Below are positions 1-9,364 of a stretch of DNA of 36,686 bases, piece after piece. The notes beneath the pieces were generated by a model. That model had not been told where the DNA came from and did no database searches. It was given only the letters and a program-made list of their open reading frames with translations. This stretch comes from Promethearchaeota archaeon (GTDB taxonomy: Archaea > Asgardarchaeota > Lokiarchaeia > Sigyniarchaeales > SOKP01): positions 1 to 36,686 of the forward strand of contig JABXKB010000007.1 in the NCBI GenBank assembly GCA_013375485.1, in the 5' to 3' direction. Position 1 is the stretch's first letter, and each line of letters opens with the position of its first letter. The translations under genes were made by a program, and so were the position numbers.

Positions 1-2
1 TG

Positions 3-950
3 TATCAAGAGATTGTTGAAGCTTCTTCTAATAGGACAGGTATTGAACTCAACAGTTATGACTATATTCAATACAAAATAGTATTTTCATTTGATCAAGA
101 ATTAGGATTAATGTTTATGTTTATAACTGATCTTAATGATGAACTTAGGCATACAAAACGTCAATTAGAAACCTTGCAAAAAGAATTTTTAGATACATTT
201 GGAGAAAGCACAGATAATTTGGATCCTTCTCTTATGGAGTTACTTGATCCTATAATGGATTCTATTCATAGGAATCTTAAAACAAAAATTTCCTTAGTTG
301 GGTTTTCAGGAGTAGGAAAAACAACGACCACAAAACTGATTTGCGCTACTGAAATTCCTTCTGTACATATTCCTACAATAACAGGAAAGATTTCAACCGT
401 AAAAATTGGTAAATTATATTTTCATTTATGGGATTTTGCAGGACAAGAACAATTTAGTTATTTATGGAATGATTTCATTCTCGGTAGCGATGCCGTTCTC
501 ATTATTACAGATTCTACATTAGAAAACGTGGAGAAAAGTAGGTTTTTTATTGAATTAATAAAAGAACACGCCCCTTATTCTCACACAGCTATAATAGGAA
601 ATAAGCAGGACTTACCTGACGCTTTAAATGTTGAAAAAATTGAAGAGATCCTTGGGTTAAAAACATATTCAATGGTCGCTATTGAACCAAATAATCGAGA
701 TAAAATGATCCAAATAATTGCAGATATCTTAGGGATAAGTACTGATGCTTCTCCCTTATTAAAACCTTTATTTGAGAGAGATCAACTAATCCATCAAGCA
801 AGAGTTAGCTTAGAAAATGGTGATATTGCTCAAACTGCTGAATATTTTGAAAAAATCTCTGATTTATGTCTTGAATTAGGAGATGATTCCCTTTATAAGG
901 ATTTTTATGAAAAAGCTAAGAAATTGAAAGGATATTTGACTAATCAATAA
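3..950 (+). CDS. Small GTPase (Arf/Rag-like) with N-terminal longin/roadblock-like region, 5'-truncated by window edge
   Basis: P-loop GFSGVGKTT, WDFAGQEQ, NKQD. The frame is open from position 3 (YQEIVEASSNRTGIELNSYDYIQYKIVFSFDQELGLMFMFITDLNDELRHTKRQLETLQKEF), so the M at 111 is internal. C-terminal TPR-like helices. Confidence 0.85.
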   Translation, partial: YQEIVEASSNRTGIELNSYDYIQYKIVFSFDQELGLMFMFITDLNDELRHTKRQLETLQKEFLDTFGESTDNLDPSLMELLDPIMDSIHRNLKTKISLVGFSGVGKTTTTKLICATEIPSVHIPTITGKISTVKIGKLYFHLWDFAGQEQFSYLWNDFILGSDAVLIITDSTLENVEKSRFFIELIKEHAPYSHTAIIGNKQDLPDALNVEKIEEILGLKTYSMVAIEPNNRDKMIQIIADILGISTDASPLLKPLFERDQLIHQARVSLENGDIAQTAEYFEKISDLCLELGDDSLYKDFYEKAKKLKGYLTNQ

Positions 951-1015
951 ATATTAAGCTTCTATTTAATCTTTCTATTATTAAATAGACAAAAAAAAAA
1001 AATTAAAAAAAAAAT

Positions 1016-2122
1016 TTATTCTTCTTCTTCAGTTAATAGTTTTGTCGATCGATAGTTGTCATCGAGAACGTTTAGATATTCAATCAAAACACCCTCTGAT
1101 TTTGATTTTACTCCATATTGATGAATAATTGTGTTTAACATGTATTTAGGATAGAGTAATGAATTATAAAAATCAGTAAGTAAAGCATAATACTCATTTC
1201 CTTTAGTATCTTGAAATACGTGAATCATTTGATTATTCCATAATTTTTTTAAGCCACCATCTATATCATCTACTCCCTTTTTTCTAAGTTTCTCTAATAC
1301 ATTCTTGGTTACAATTGAAATTCGTAAAAGCTTCAATATTTCATAGATTTGGGGATCAGCAATAACTTGATCTAAAATCTTGGTGTTATCTTCATCGGTT
1401 GGACGATATTTTTGAAAAAAATTCCGTATAGCAACATTATATTCCTCAACAAATCTTTCAGGGAGTCCTCGTTCTACTGGATTCTTGAGTAACTTGATCG
1501 GAGGTCTTCTAATCATAAAAAGATCATTAATTAAAAAGATTAATTCAGAAGGCATTCCTTTTACTGATGTTTCTTTAATGATTTCCTTTTTAATTAATTC
1601 CATCAAAATCGCATCTACGTCAAAAAATCCCTCTCTATATCTATCTTTTAGCCATATTTTTAATTCAGATTTAGTAATCACGCCTTCTTCTCTAAGTCTA
1701 TTAATTATCAAACGATTGACACTATCCAAATACGTAATGGCTAAACTCTGTTCTTCATTTAAATTAGGATAAGTAGATAGTCGTTGGAACAGGAAGGGAA
1801 TCATTTCCAAATAAGCATCATCTTCGAAATTTTGGAAAATAACCCGTGAAATATCTGATAATCCCCCTTCATAAGCATCAGCATCCTCATCCAAATTAAG
1901 AAGTAAAATGATATAAAGAGGTTTCTCTCGACCTGTATAATATGAAGCAATATTTAGTGGACCTACTAATAGACTAATCATCCCTGGTTCTCCTGTATAT
2001 TCATGTGCTGCATAAATTTGCATTAAAGTTTCATCGCTAATAATGAGTTCTTCAGGGTATTTTGTAAGAATTTCAGTACTAACCTTAATATCCCATCTCA
2101 TTATAACTAATCCTATTGGCAT
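1016..2122 (-). CDS. Asgard-type protein, probable longin/roadblock-like N-terminus plus winged-helix-like C-terminus, unknown function
   Basis: MPIGLVIMRWDIKVSTEILTKYPEEL...YYTGREKPLYIILLLNLDEDADAYEGGLSDISRVIF; start overlaps the stop of the upstream gene (TAATG). Confidence 0.7.
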   Translation of the reverse strand: MPIGLVIMRWDIKVSTEILTKYPEELIISDETLMQIYAAHEYTGEPGMISLLVGPLNIASYYTGREKPLYIILLLNLDEDADAYEGGLSDISRVIFQNFEDDAYLEMIPFLFQRLSTYPNLNEEQSLAITYLDSVNRLIINRLREEGVITKSELKIWLKDRYREGFFDVDAILMELIKKEIIKETSVKGMPSELIFLINDLFMIRRPPIKLLKNPVERGLPERFVEEYNVAIRNFFQKYRPTDEDNTKILDQVIADPQIYEILKLLRISIVTKNVLEKLRKKGVDDIDGGLKKLWNNQMIHVFQDTKGNEYYALLTDFYNSLLYPKYMLNTIIHQYGVKSKSEGVLIEYLNVLDDNYRSTKLLTEEEE

Positions 2123-5100
2123 TACTCAATATCACCTCTTTGTTCTGTTATTTTATCTTTTATTGCTAATTTCTTTTTTGATTCTTCAATTCCTAGTGAT
2201 TTCTCAATTGATAGACCAATTTGCTTCCAATCATTCCCAAATAATTTTGCAATCATTTGCTCTTTTGAGGGAATAGATATTAATTCCTCAATCTTCTTCT
2301 TAGATTTTATTAAGCCCTTAACTTTCCTAATTTTCTTTACGTGGTTAGGGATTCTAGCCTGTTGAATAACTCGATATGCCACTACGCTACCTAAAACTCC
2401 GATTATGGACAAAGTTATCAAAATAAAATAAAAAGTAGGCATTCCAGGAAATATTTCTGCCATTTTAATCTCAATTGTAATTGATACTATTTCTTTTTTA
2501 AAATTAGTCTTTTGGAATGTAATTTCTCCAGATAGAGTTTTCGAAGAAGTAAATGCTTCTGGATAAGAGAGAAAAGTAATAGCATAAGTTCCATCTCCAT
2601 TATTAACAATACTGATATCTTCATATAATCCACCACCGATGAAAATGTTGATAGTTCCGTCTGTTATTGGAGATCCATCATAGGAATCAATAAGTGTGAT
2701 ATCAAAAGATAGTCTATCTCCAGAAATTATTCGAATAAGATTATTTCTAAATGGCTCTGTTATTGAAATGTTAAAAAATCTATTCTGTAAGAAAATAGTA
2801 GTCGCAATTATCTGTGAAGTGAAATTAACTTTAGAAATGATAATCTGAGTGGTTGAGGTAGTCGAGGTTTCATCCTCAGTTAATCGAGTATAATCTATTA
2901 CATTTACTGAGTAAGATCCATTTACACCTTCAGAGAACGTATAATTGTTATTTTGATAAACCATTGAAATTGTAGCATTTTGTAGTGGAATATCTCTTGT
3001 CAGATCATGAAGAATTATATCGAGATCTAAAGGATCTCCATTCCTGAGCGTAAGAATACCTTCCACAATTTTTTCCGTAGGAAATGTGTAATTGAAGATT
3101 CTTGACATAATTTCTAAATTAATTAGAGCGGATTTAGCTTTATAATTCTGTTTGTGTAATGTAACATATAAATAATAAAATCCAATCGATTTTAATTCTG
3201 TGTGAAAATCTAAAGTATGTGTGTTGTCACCGTTTTGAACTAAGAACCCAGTACCAGATACTCCAGGAATTCTAGATCCATTTGAATATAATTCTTCCCA
3301 AGTATAAGAAGCAGTAGTTAAATTACCTATATTCTCCTCTGAAATTATATCTTGATATATAAATTCAAAGGGATTAGGATCCTGAACCCAGACTTTTGAA
3401 TTAATGTAGACTAAGTCAGATTCGCCATTTAAAGTTGTTGGCCTTTCAAGAACCTGTAGAGAAGAAAAAATAGTCTGTGATGTGTAATTTTCTTTCGATG
3501 CAGTAATAGTGATTGGGTATGTACCTACATTTATAGCCGGAGACGTGTCAATTTCACAATAATAATATCCATTATGAACAGGATCTTCAACAAAATATTT
3601 GGTCGGTTGATTAATCCATTTGAATGTAATTATTGGATCTTCTAATGGATTATCAGGTAGACCATAATATCTAACTGTTATATTTATTAATTCACCAAAT
3701 TCCTTTTTGAGATCAGATACAATAAGGCGTGTTTCATAATCATATAAGTTTATAGATGTTGAGGATGCATTCACTTGGACTTGCTGATAATATGGTTCTG
3801 GAGGTTCATATCCCGGTATCTCACCATCAATTATAAACCAATACTTTTTGAAATTATATCCTGCGGATAATCTGCTTGAATTTATTGTAAAGGAATAGTT
3901 TTGCAAATTGGGACCATCATAATTTGGGGTCAAATCTTCGATTAATACTATTTCACCTGTTATCCAATCTTCTACATAGCAAGTAAAAGTTCCCTCATCA
4001 AGCACTTGAATCCAATTAATACCATCTGTTGAATATGATACATTTATTGTTACATGTAGATCTCCAATATTCCACACTGCTTGAGAAATATCCGCCAGTA
4101 ATTCTATTTGAGTTTCCAGAGCAGGTGGAGCGGCAGCTTCTTGAAAATCAAGTATAACTGTAGAATTTTGATATAACGTGTAATTATATATATTAACATC
4201 TGTTAGAGGCCCCCATTGGTATGGATCGGTGTAATTAACATAGAAATCAGCAAGAACACCAATTCTTCTGAGAGTTATGTTATATCTATAACCAATTAGA
4301 AAAATGAATGGTTTATAGGTTGCTTCATAATGAGATGCCCATCCATCATCATAAGTAGTTAGGGTTGTAATTAAGGAACTACCATTCCAAATTCTAACAC
4401 TAACATAAGGAACAGGATCATATGAATAAGCATCATCAATAACTCTAATATGCATCTTAGATAAAGCTGTTTTGTTATAAACATTTGTTAATTCTGTTGT
4501 GTTAATTTTTATTAATCCATTATGAGCACCAATACGATATCCCTTAACATCAATTAAAATTCCATAAGCCTCATAATTTTCTCCTTTAAGTTTATCATTA
4601 TCTACAGTTCCAATATCTATTGATTTAAAGAACTCAGTACCTGACATACTATTATTTTGATAAATGACATTTCCTACAGTTTGATTATTTTTATCTATGT
4701 AATAAATTGTCATGTTATCAATTCGGTCATCCATAGTTTCTAAGGTTATATTAAAATTAATCAACTTCTTATGAGTGAAATCTGACATTGAACCATTTGT
4801 ATAGATTCGTTCATAAACCCTATAATAATTTCCAGCTTCTTGGTCATAAGTACTTACAGGTAAAAGATGATCATAAAACTTTTCATTTTGGACATAATTA
4901 GATCGGTAGATATAGCTTGAATTCAAAAGAAATTCATTAACATTATATTTTGTGTTATCGAAATAAACTTCATAATAATAAAATGAAGCATTATTCCATC
5001 GAAATCTTGCTGTTCCATTAACCAATGATAGTTGTTTTAATAGTGTCCCTCCATTATCATCAAAAACTTTAACATATCCGTCATTGAGAAGATCTTCATC

Positions 5101-6777
5101 CCAATCAACGATTTCAAAGTCTATTGTCCATACATCTAAATATAATTCAAAAGTATGATCTAATTCAGAAACATTATAGAGATTCCATTTTGCGGTTCCA
5201 AAATTTTCAAGGTAACTATTAAATACTTCATCTTCATAGCTTGGAGAAAAAGTATAATTTACAGTAAAGTTATATATCCCAAAATTTAACCCAGTAAAAA
5301 TAGTCGTACCAGATTCATCAGTGATTTGTTTTTTCATTAAAGAACCATCCTGTACTAGCGATACTTCTGCATTTGAAATAATTCTACCATCAATATCGCG
5401 TGTAATAACTGTAATATCCGATTGTTGTATCTGGGGATCATTTAACACGATTGTTAAATCATCGTTGTAAGTAAATTCAACATCATCAACTTGGACAAAA
5501 CCAGTGTCATAATTACCCACTGTGTTTTCATCTCCATACATTCCTAATTCAAGTGATATATTTTGTCCCATATAATTACTTAGATCAAATGATACAAAAC
5601 CCGTTAATTCACCTAAATCTGTATCAAAAGTTCCTGTTACCGTGCCAAGGGTATAGTTTTGTAATGAATAACCACCTTTATTATTATGAGTGATTCCCTT
5701 AAAATACCCTAAATATTGACCTAGTTGTTGATGGTCATCAGGATCACCAAATAAATCACTTGAAGCATTAATTACTCGAACAAAATAACCATCATTGTAG
5801 GCTTTTGAAGAACTACCATCAAAACCCCAAATTCTAACGTTTTGCCAGAGTCTAAGATAAATTTTTCCACTACCATCATCTACAATTGGAACAACAAATG
5901 GGTTTGTGTATAAAACTCCACCATATTGATTATCAGGTCCAGTAGAATCAGTTATCGAAGTTTGGTTTGATCCCCATTTATAAGTATATGTCCCTCTCAC
6001 TTGAGTGTCTCCCACCGCAGTGGCAATCAAACAATTTTGCCACCATTCTGTTGCTTGATCTTCTGTCTGTGAATCTTCACCTACATCAGGGGGTCTCGGT
6101 GCAATATCATCCGGTATATCATCAGACCAATTCCAACCTACAGGATTATAGTAATGAGGTGAAACTGAAGGATTTCCAGTAGGATCATCATCGATAGGAA
6201 CATATTCAAAATCTCCATTTTTTATCGATCCAAGACCATAATCTACCGCTGTACTTTGAACTTGCATATTTCCAAAATATATGTATGTATCAGTTTGAGG
6301 AGAGCTGGAAGCAGTAAGATTTGTATTGAAGTAGATGGTTGCTTTTACTGCTGAATCATCGCCTAAATCTCCATCAAAATCCTTAAAAATGTAATACTCT
6401 CTTTCTATAGGCTCATTATTTATGTATTCAATCACTCTTATATCTTTTAATGAGTCATTTACTTTACCTTGATAATCATCATCTCTATATGGCAAAACTA
6501 CACTCACACCATAATTCTCTAAATCAACTCCAGCTTGATTCGTTATATTTACTAAAGTTCTATAAGGCCAATTAGAATCCCACCAAGGATGTTCACCGAA
6601 AACACTTAATTCTGGACTAATTCCATTGATGCCATCGATATCTTCGTTTGAATTCTCTTTAGAATATTCTATGCTAGAAAAATTCAATAAAAACGTAGGG
6701 AAAAGACCTATTAGGAGTAAGGTAAGTATCAAAGTTCCTTTCCTTTTCCGAATTTTATGTATTTTTTGTGATTTCAT
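2122..6777 (-). CDS. Large surface-exposed type I membrane protein, DUF2341 domain plus Ig-like repeats, single C-terminal TM and basic cytosolic tail
   Basis: N-terminal signal GTLILTLLLIGLFPTFLL; WWDSNWPYRTLVNITNQ...DTYIYFGN (DUF2341-like); many NxS/T sequons; TM FYFILITLSIIGVLGSVVAYRVI near the C-terminus. Confidence 0.8.
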   Translation of the reverse strand: MKSQKIHKIRKRKGTLILTLLLIGLFPTFLLNFSSIEYSKENSNEDIDGINGISPELSVFGEHPWWDSNWPYRTLVNITNQAGVDLENYGVSVVLPYRDDDYQGKVNDSLKDIRVIEYINNEPIEREYYIFKDFDGDLGDDSAVKATIYFNTNLTASSSPQTDTYIYFGNMQVQSTAVDYGLGSIKNGDFEYVPIDDDPTGNPSVSPHYYNPVGWNWSDDIPDDIAPRPPDVGEDSQTEDQATEWWQNCLIATAVGDTQVRGTYTYKWGSNQTSITDSTGPDNQYGGVLYTNPFVVPIVDDGSGKIYLRLWQNVRIWGFDGSSSKAYNDGYFVRVINASSDLFGDPDDHQQLGQYLGYFKGITHNNKGGYSLQNYTLGTVTGTFDTDLGELTGFVSFDLSNYMGQNISLELGMYGDENTVGNYDTGFVQVDDVEFTYNDDLTIVLNDPQIQQSDITVITRDIDGRIISNAEVSLVQDGSLMKKQITDESGTTIFTGLNFGIYNFTVNYTFSPSYEDEVFNSYLENFGTAKWNLYNVSELDHTFELYLDVWTIDFEIVDWDEDLLNDGYVKVFDDNGGTLLKQLSLVNGTARFRWNNASFYYYEVYFDNTKYNVNEFLLNSSYIYRSNYVQNEKFYDHLLPVSTYDQEAGNYYRVYERIYTNGSMSDFTHKKLINFNITLETMDDRIDNMTIYYIDKNNQTVGNVIYQNNSMSGTEFFKSIDIGTVDNDKLKGENYEAYGILIDVKGYRIGAHNGLIKINTTELTNVYNKTALSKMHIRVIDDAYSYDPVPYVSVRIWNGSSLITTLTTYDDGWASHYEATYKPFIFLIGYRYNITLRRIGVLADFYVNYTDPYQWGPLTDVNIYNYTLYQNSTVILDFQEAAAPPALETQIELLADISQAVWNIGDLHVTINVSYSTDGINWIQVLDEGTFTCYVEDWITGEIVLIEDLTPNYDGPNLQNYSFTINSSRLSAGYNFKKYWFIIDGEIPGYEPPEPYYQQVQVNASSTSINLYDYETRLIVSDLKKEFGELINITVRYYGLPDNPLEDPIITFKWINQPTKYFVEDPVHNGYYYCEIDTSPAINVGTYPITITASKENYTSQTIFSSLQVLERPTTLNGESDLVYINSKVWVQDPNPFEFIYQDIISEENIGNLTTASYTWEELYSNGSRIPGVSGTGFLVQNGDNTHTLDFHTELKSIGFYYLYVTLHKQNYKAKSALINLEIMSRIFNYTFPTEKIVEGILTLRNGDPLDLDIILHDLTRDIPLQNATISMVYQNNNYTFSEGVNGSYSVNVIDYTRLTEDETSTTSTTQIIISKVNFTSQIIATTIFLQNRFFNISITEPFRNNLIRIISGDRLSFDITLIDSYDGSPITDGTINIFIGGGLYEDISIVNNGDGTYAITFLSYPEAFTSSKTLSGEITFQKTNFKKEIVSITIEIKMAEIFPGMPTFYFILITLSIIGVLGSVVAYRVIQQARIPNHVKKIRKVKGLIKSKKKIEELISIPSKEQMIAKLFGNDWKQIGLSIEKSLGIEESKKKLAIKDKITEQRGDIE

Positions 6778-6924
6778 AAAATCATCATATTAAATTAATA
6801 TTTTTTGAATAAATTGTTAAAAATATTATATGAGAAGATAAATAAAACATTATGCTTATAGTCAAATTCTTATATAAAGAATTAGGGAAGAATCGATCTT
6901 ATTTATGGATACAATTTTTACTAA

Positions 6925-7560
6925 TTATGTCTCTTTCTCTAATAAAAGATAGATTTTTCGCTTCCTTTGGCTATTTGGATGATCTATTATGAAATTTCCA
7001 TGAAAACCTGTGCTTTCTGTAATAATTTTACCGATATTTTCTAAGATTTTCTTACTTTTAGGATAAAATTGAATGACAACTCGGGAATTAGGTTTTAAGA
7101 TCTGAAAAAAAGATTTAGATAAACTTTTTAACATCAAACTCATTTGTTGGTTTTCAATGTCTCTATATATCCATTGTAATGCTGAAATAGATATAATAGC
7201 ATCAAATGTGCTTGGTTTAAAAGGAGGAAGACACATATCTGCAACAATTGGGTTTAATTCTTTTATATCATAATAATTTAAGAATTCAGAAATGAGATCA
7301 ATAGCCACTGTTTTATATCCTATCTCATTTAAATACATCGCAGTAAATCCTGGACCACTACCGGCGTCTAAGATTAATAAATCGTCTCTTTCAAGATTTA
7401 AAAGTTCTAAAGCTCTGATCGTAATTTCTTCTTGTGTTTTCATAATACTTTTAGAGGATGCATATTGTTCAAGGATTTCTCCTTTAAAGTAATCTGAGAC
7501 ATCACTATATATCTCTTCTGGTCTTTTCCTTTTTACATTAAAATCGTAATTATTACTCAA
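6925..7560 (-). CDS. Bud23/WBSCR22-like class I SAM methyltransferase (18S/16S rRNA guanine-N7 type)
   Basis: SAM motif LILDAGSGPGF; N-terminal RPEEIYSD...Y...ALELL; SISALQWI; C-terminal DHPNSQRKRKIYLLL, matching the eukaryotic Bud23 signature (DYPNSxKAKKxYL). TTG start. Confidence 0.75.
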   Translation of the reverse strand: MSNNYDFNVKRKRPEEIYSDVSDYFKGEILEQYASSKSIMKTQEEITIRALELLNLERDDLLILDAGSGPGFTAMYLNEIGYKTVAIDLISEFLNYYDIKELNPIVADMCLPPFKPSTFDAIISISALQWIYRDIENQQMSLMLKSLSKSFFQILKPNSRVVIQFYPKSKKILENIGKIITESTGFHGNFIIDHPNSQRKRKIYLLLEKET

Positions 7561-7707
7561 ATTTATTGAATTTTAATATTTTACTTAGCCATTCAACGCT
7601 GAAATTAAACTTTCAATAATAAATCAAAAATTTTATTAAATTTTAAATATTTATAATTTCATTCAGCTAATATTCTTTAAAATTTATTAAATATAAAGTG
7701 ATTTCTA

Positions 7708-8007
7708 GTGTCGGAAAAAGAAGAAAAACAAATAGTTAGAAAAACTACACTAAATCTTAGAAGAAAATACGGAAGAACAAAACAAATAAATATTGTTGAG
7801 AGAGATGCTTTTATTCCTAAAAATATAGAAAAAGAAATAAAAGAAGCGATCATGAAAAAGAAAACAATTTTAGCAACTGACATTGCAATGAGGTATGATA
7901 TAAGAGTATCGACAGTAAAATTACTTTTAAAACAATACGAAGATGAAGGTTTAATCAAATTGTTTGATCCATCCTTAAAATTAAAAATTTATGTTCCTTC
8001 ATCTTAA
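7708..8007 (+). CDS. rps25e: Ribosomal protein S25e
   Basis: GTG start; basic N-terminus then winged helix KTILATDIAMRYDIRVSTVKLLLKQYEDEGLIKLFDPSLKLKIYV, typical of S25e. Confidence 0.85.
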   Translation: MSEKEEKQIVRKTTLNLRRKYGRTKQINIVERDAFIPKNIEKEIKEAIMKKKTILATDIAMRYDIRVSTVKLLLKQYEDEGLIKLFDPSLKLKIYVPSS

Positions 8008-8160
8008 AAGTATCAATCTATTACTTACAATCCTACATTTTTAAAGAAACCAAAAATTTGCTTTTACTGCTTTAGAAAGGAAATAAATTTATATACATAG
8101 GGTTTTAAGATCATTAAAGTATTTTATGAAAATAAACTGACATATTTCATTTTACTTGAA

Positions 8161-8265
8161 GCAGATGTAGCCTAGCTGGTAAGACGCCGGCCTCGAGTGT
8201 TAATAGTGATGATCAAGAAAGCCGGTGCGCGTAAGCGCTCGGGGGTTCGATTCCCTCCATCTGCG
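8161..8265 (+). tRNA. tRNA-Ser(CGA) with intron after the anticodon (approx. 8198-8219)
   Basis: Acceptor GCAGATG/CATCTGC with G73; anticodon stem CCGGC(8187-8191)/GCCGG(8221-8225) with loop CT-CGA-G...A; long variable arm GCGC-GTAA-GCGC; T arm GGGGG-TTCGATT-CCCTC. Class II with G73 indicates Ser. Confidence 0.85.
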
Positions 8266-8278
8266 TTTTTATTACAAT

Positions 8279-9214
8279 TTACTGTATTATCTGTAGAATT
8301 AAATTCTCCATTTGAGGTTTGGCGGCTTCAATTTTGTCTAGAATTGAGATAGTTTTTTCTAAATCTGCCTTATCTTCTTCTACAATGAATAACAAATAGA
8401 AATCCAATTTTCCAAATTTAAGAACTTCAATTATACCTGAGAACCTCTCTCCGCTTTCAAATTTATCGGAAAATTCTAATAAAGTTCTATTTTCGGTAAC
8501 AACACGTTTTTGTAATTCAATATATTTTTCATATATCTTTAATTTCTCATTTAATTGAAGATGGGGTCTATAGTATTCGCCAAGAGTTATTCCTTTGGCA
8601 TCAAATAATGCAATTAAGATGGAATTATAGTTTTTACTTATTTCAGAAAATAATTGAGAAACCATTTCCATCTTTTCGAATAACATTGATAAACCGCTTG
8701 AAAATGCATCCATAATAGATTTTATGTCGAAAATTGTTGTTTCAAAGAAAAATATATCAAAAGCATTTGAATATCTTGTTAAAGCTTGCTTTAATGTAAG
8801 AATCCGTTTATTGATATCTCTATCATTAACAAGTTGAGGGTCGAATTTATGAAAAAGAATGCATATCGGCACATATTCTTGTTCTTCCTTGAAGAAAAGT
8901 AATACTTCTTCCAAATAATCTATAGATTCAATATATCGGTTAAAATCTTGAGCATCTATAACATAAAATAATAAATCTGTTCCCATTAGATATTTTTCTG
9001 GATGTTTTAAATATTCTTCTCTATATTGCTTCTGACCTCCAAAATCCATCCTTGTAAATTCTATGCCTAAAAATTTGAAAGAATCACGAGCAATTCTTCT
9101 TGTAGGTGTTAATCTAGCAATCTCTTCTTCAAAACCAAAGCGATTTGTTATTGCTGTTATGATACTGGTCTTACCTGCATTATCTAAGCCCATTACACCA
9201 ATCTTTTTTGAAAT
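8279..9214 (-). CDS. Rag/Gtr-like GTPase with C-terminal roadblock-like region; probable ATT start at 9214 (first ATG at 9193 is inside the beta1 strand)
   Basis: GLDNAGKTS, MDFGGQKQYREEYL, FHKFD (as in Rag HKMD), ETTIFDIKS; C-terminal SILIALFDAKGITLGEY...FYLLFIVEEDKADLEKTISIL. Confidence 0.8.
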   Translation of the reverse strand: MSKKIGVMGLDNAGKTSIITAITNRFGFEEEIARLTPTRRIARDSFKFLGIEFTRMDFGGQKQYREEYLKHPEKYLMGTDLLFYVIDAQDFNRYIESIDYLEEVLLFFKEEQEYVPICILFHKFDPQLVNDRDINKRILTLKQALTRYSNAFDIFFFETTIFDIKSIMDAFSSGLSMLFEKMEMVSQLFSEISKNYNSILIALFDAKGITLGEYYRPHLQLNEKLKIYEKYIELQKRVVTENRTLLEFSDKFESGERFSGIIEVLKFGKLDFYLLFIVEEDKADLEKTISILDKIEAAKPQMENLILQIIQ

Positions 9215-9364
9215 AATAAATCACCAAATCTAGATTTTATTTAGTTTTTAATGAATCTTCTTCTAAATTATTCAATATTAAAAACTCTTAATAAATAATC
9301 GCTTTTAGTAAAAAAAATATGATGATATTCATATTTAAGTTTAACGTTTAAAAAAGCGACCTTT

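Noticed and set aside
1485-2276. Plus-strand ORFs 1485-1772 and 2043-2276
   Set aside because: Antisense to supported minus-strand genes, low-complexity hydrophobic composition.
7677-7958. Minus-strand ORF of 93 aa
   Set aside because: Antisense to ribosomal protein S25e; Phe/Ser/Ile-rich, typical of shadow ORFs in AT-rich DNA.
8198-8219. GTGATGA, resembling a C box of a C/D guide RNA, inside the tRNA intron
   Set aside because: Intron is only about 22 nt with no D box; too short for a C/D sRNA.
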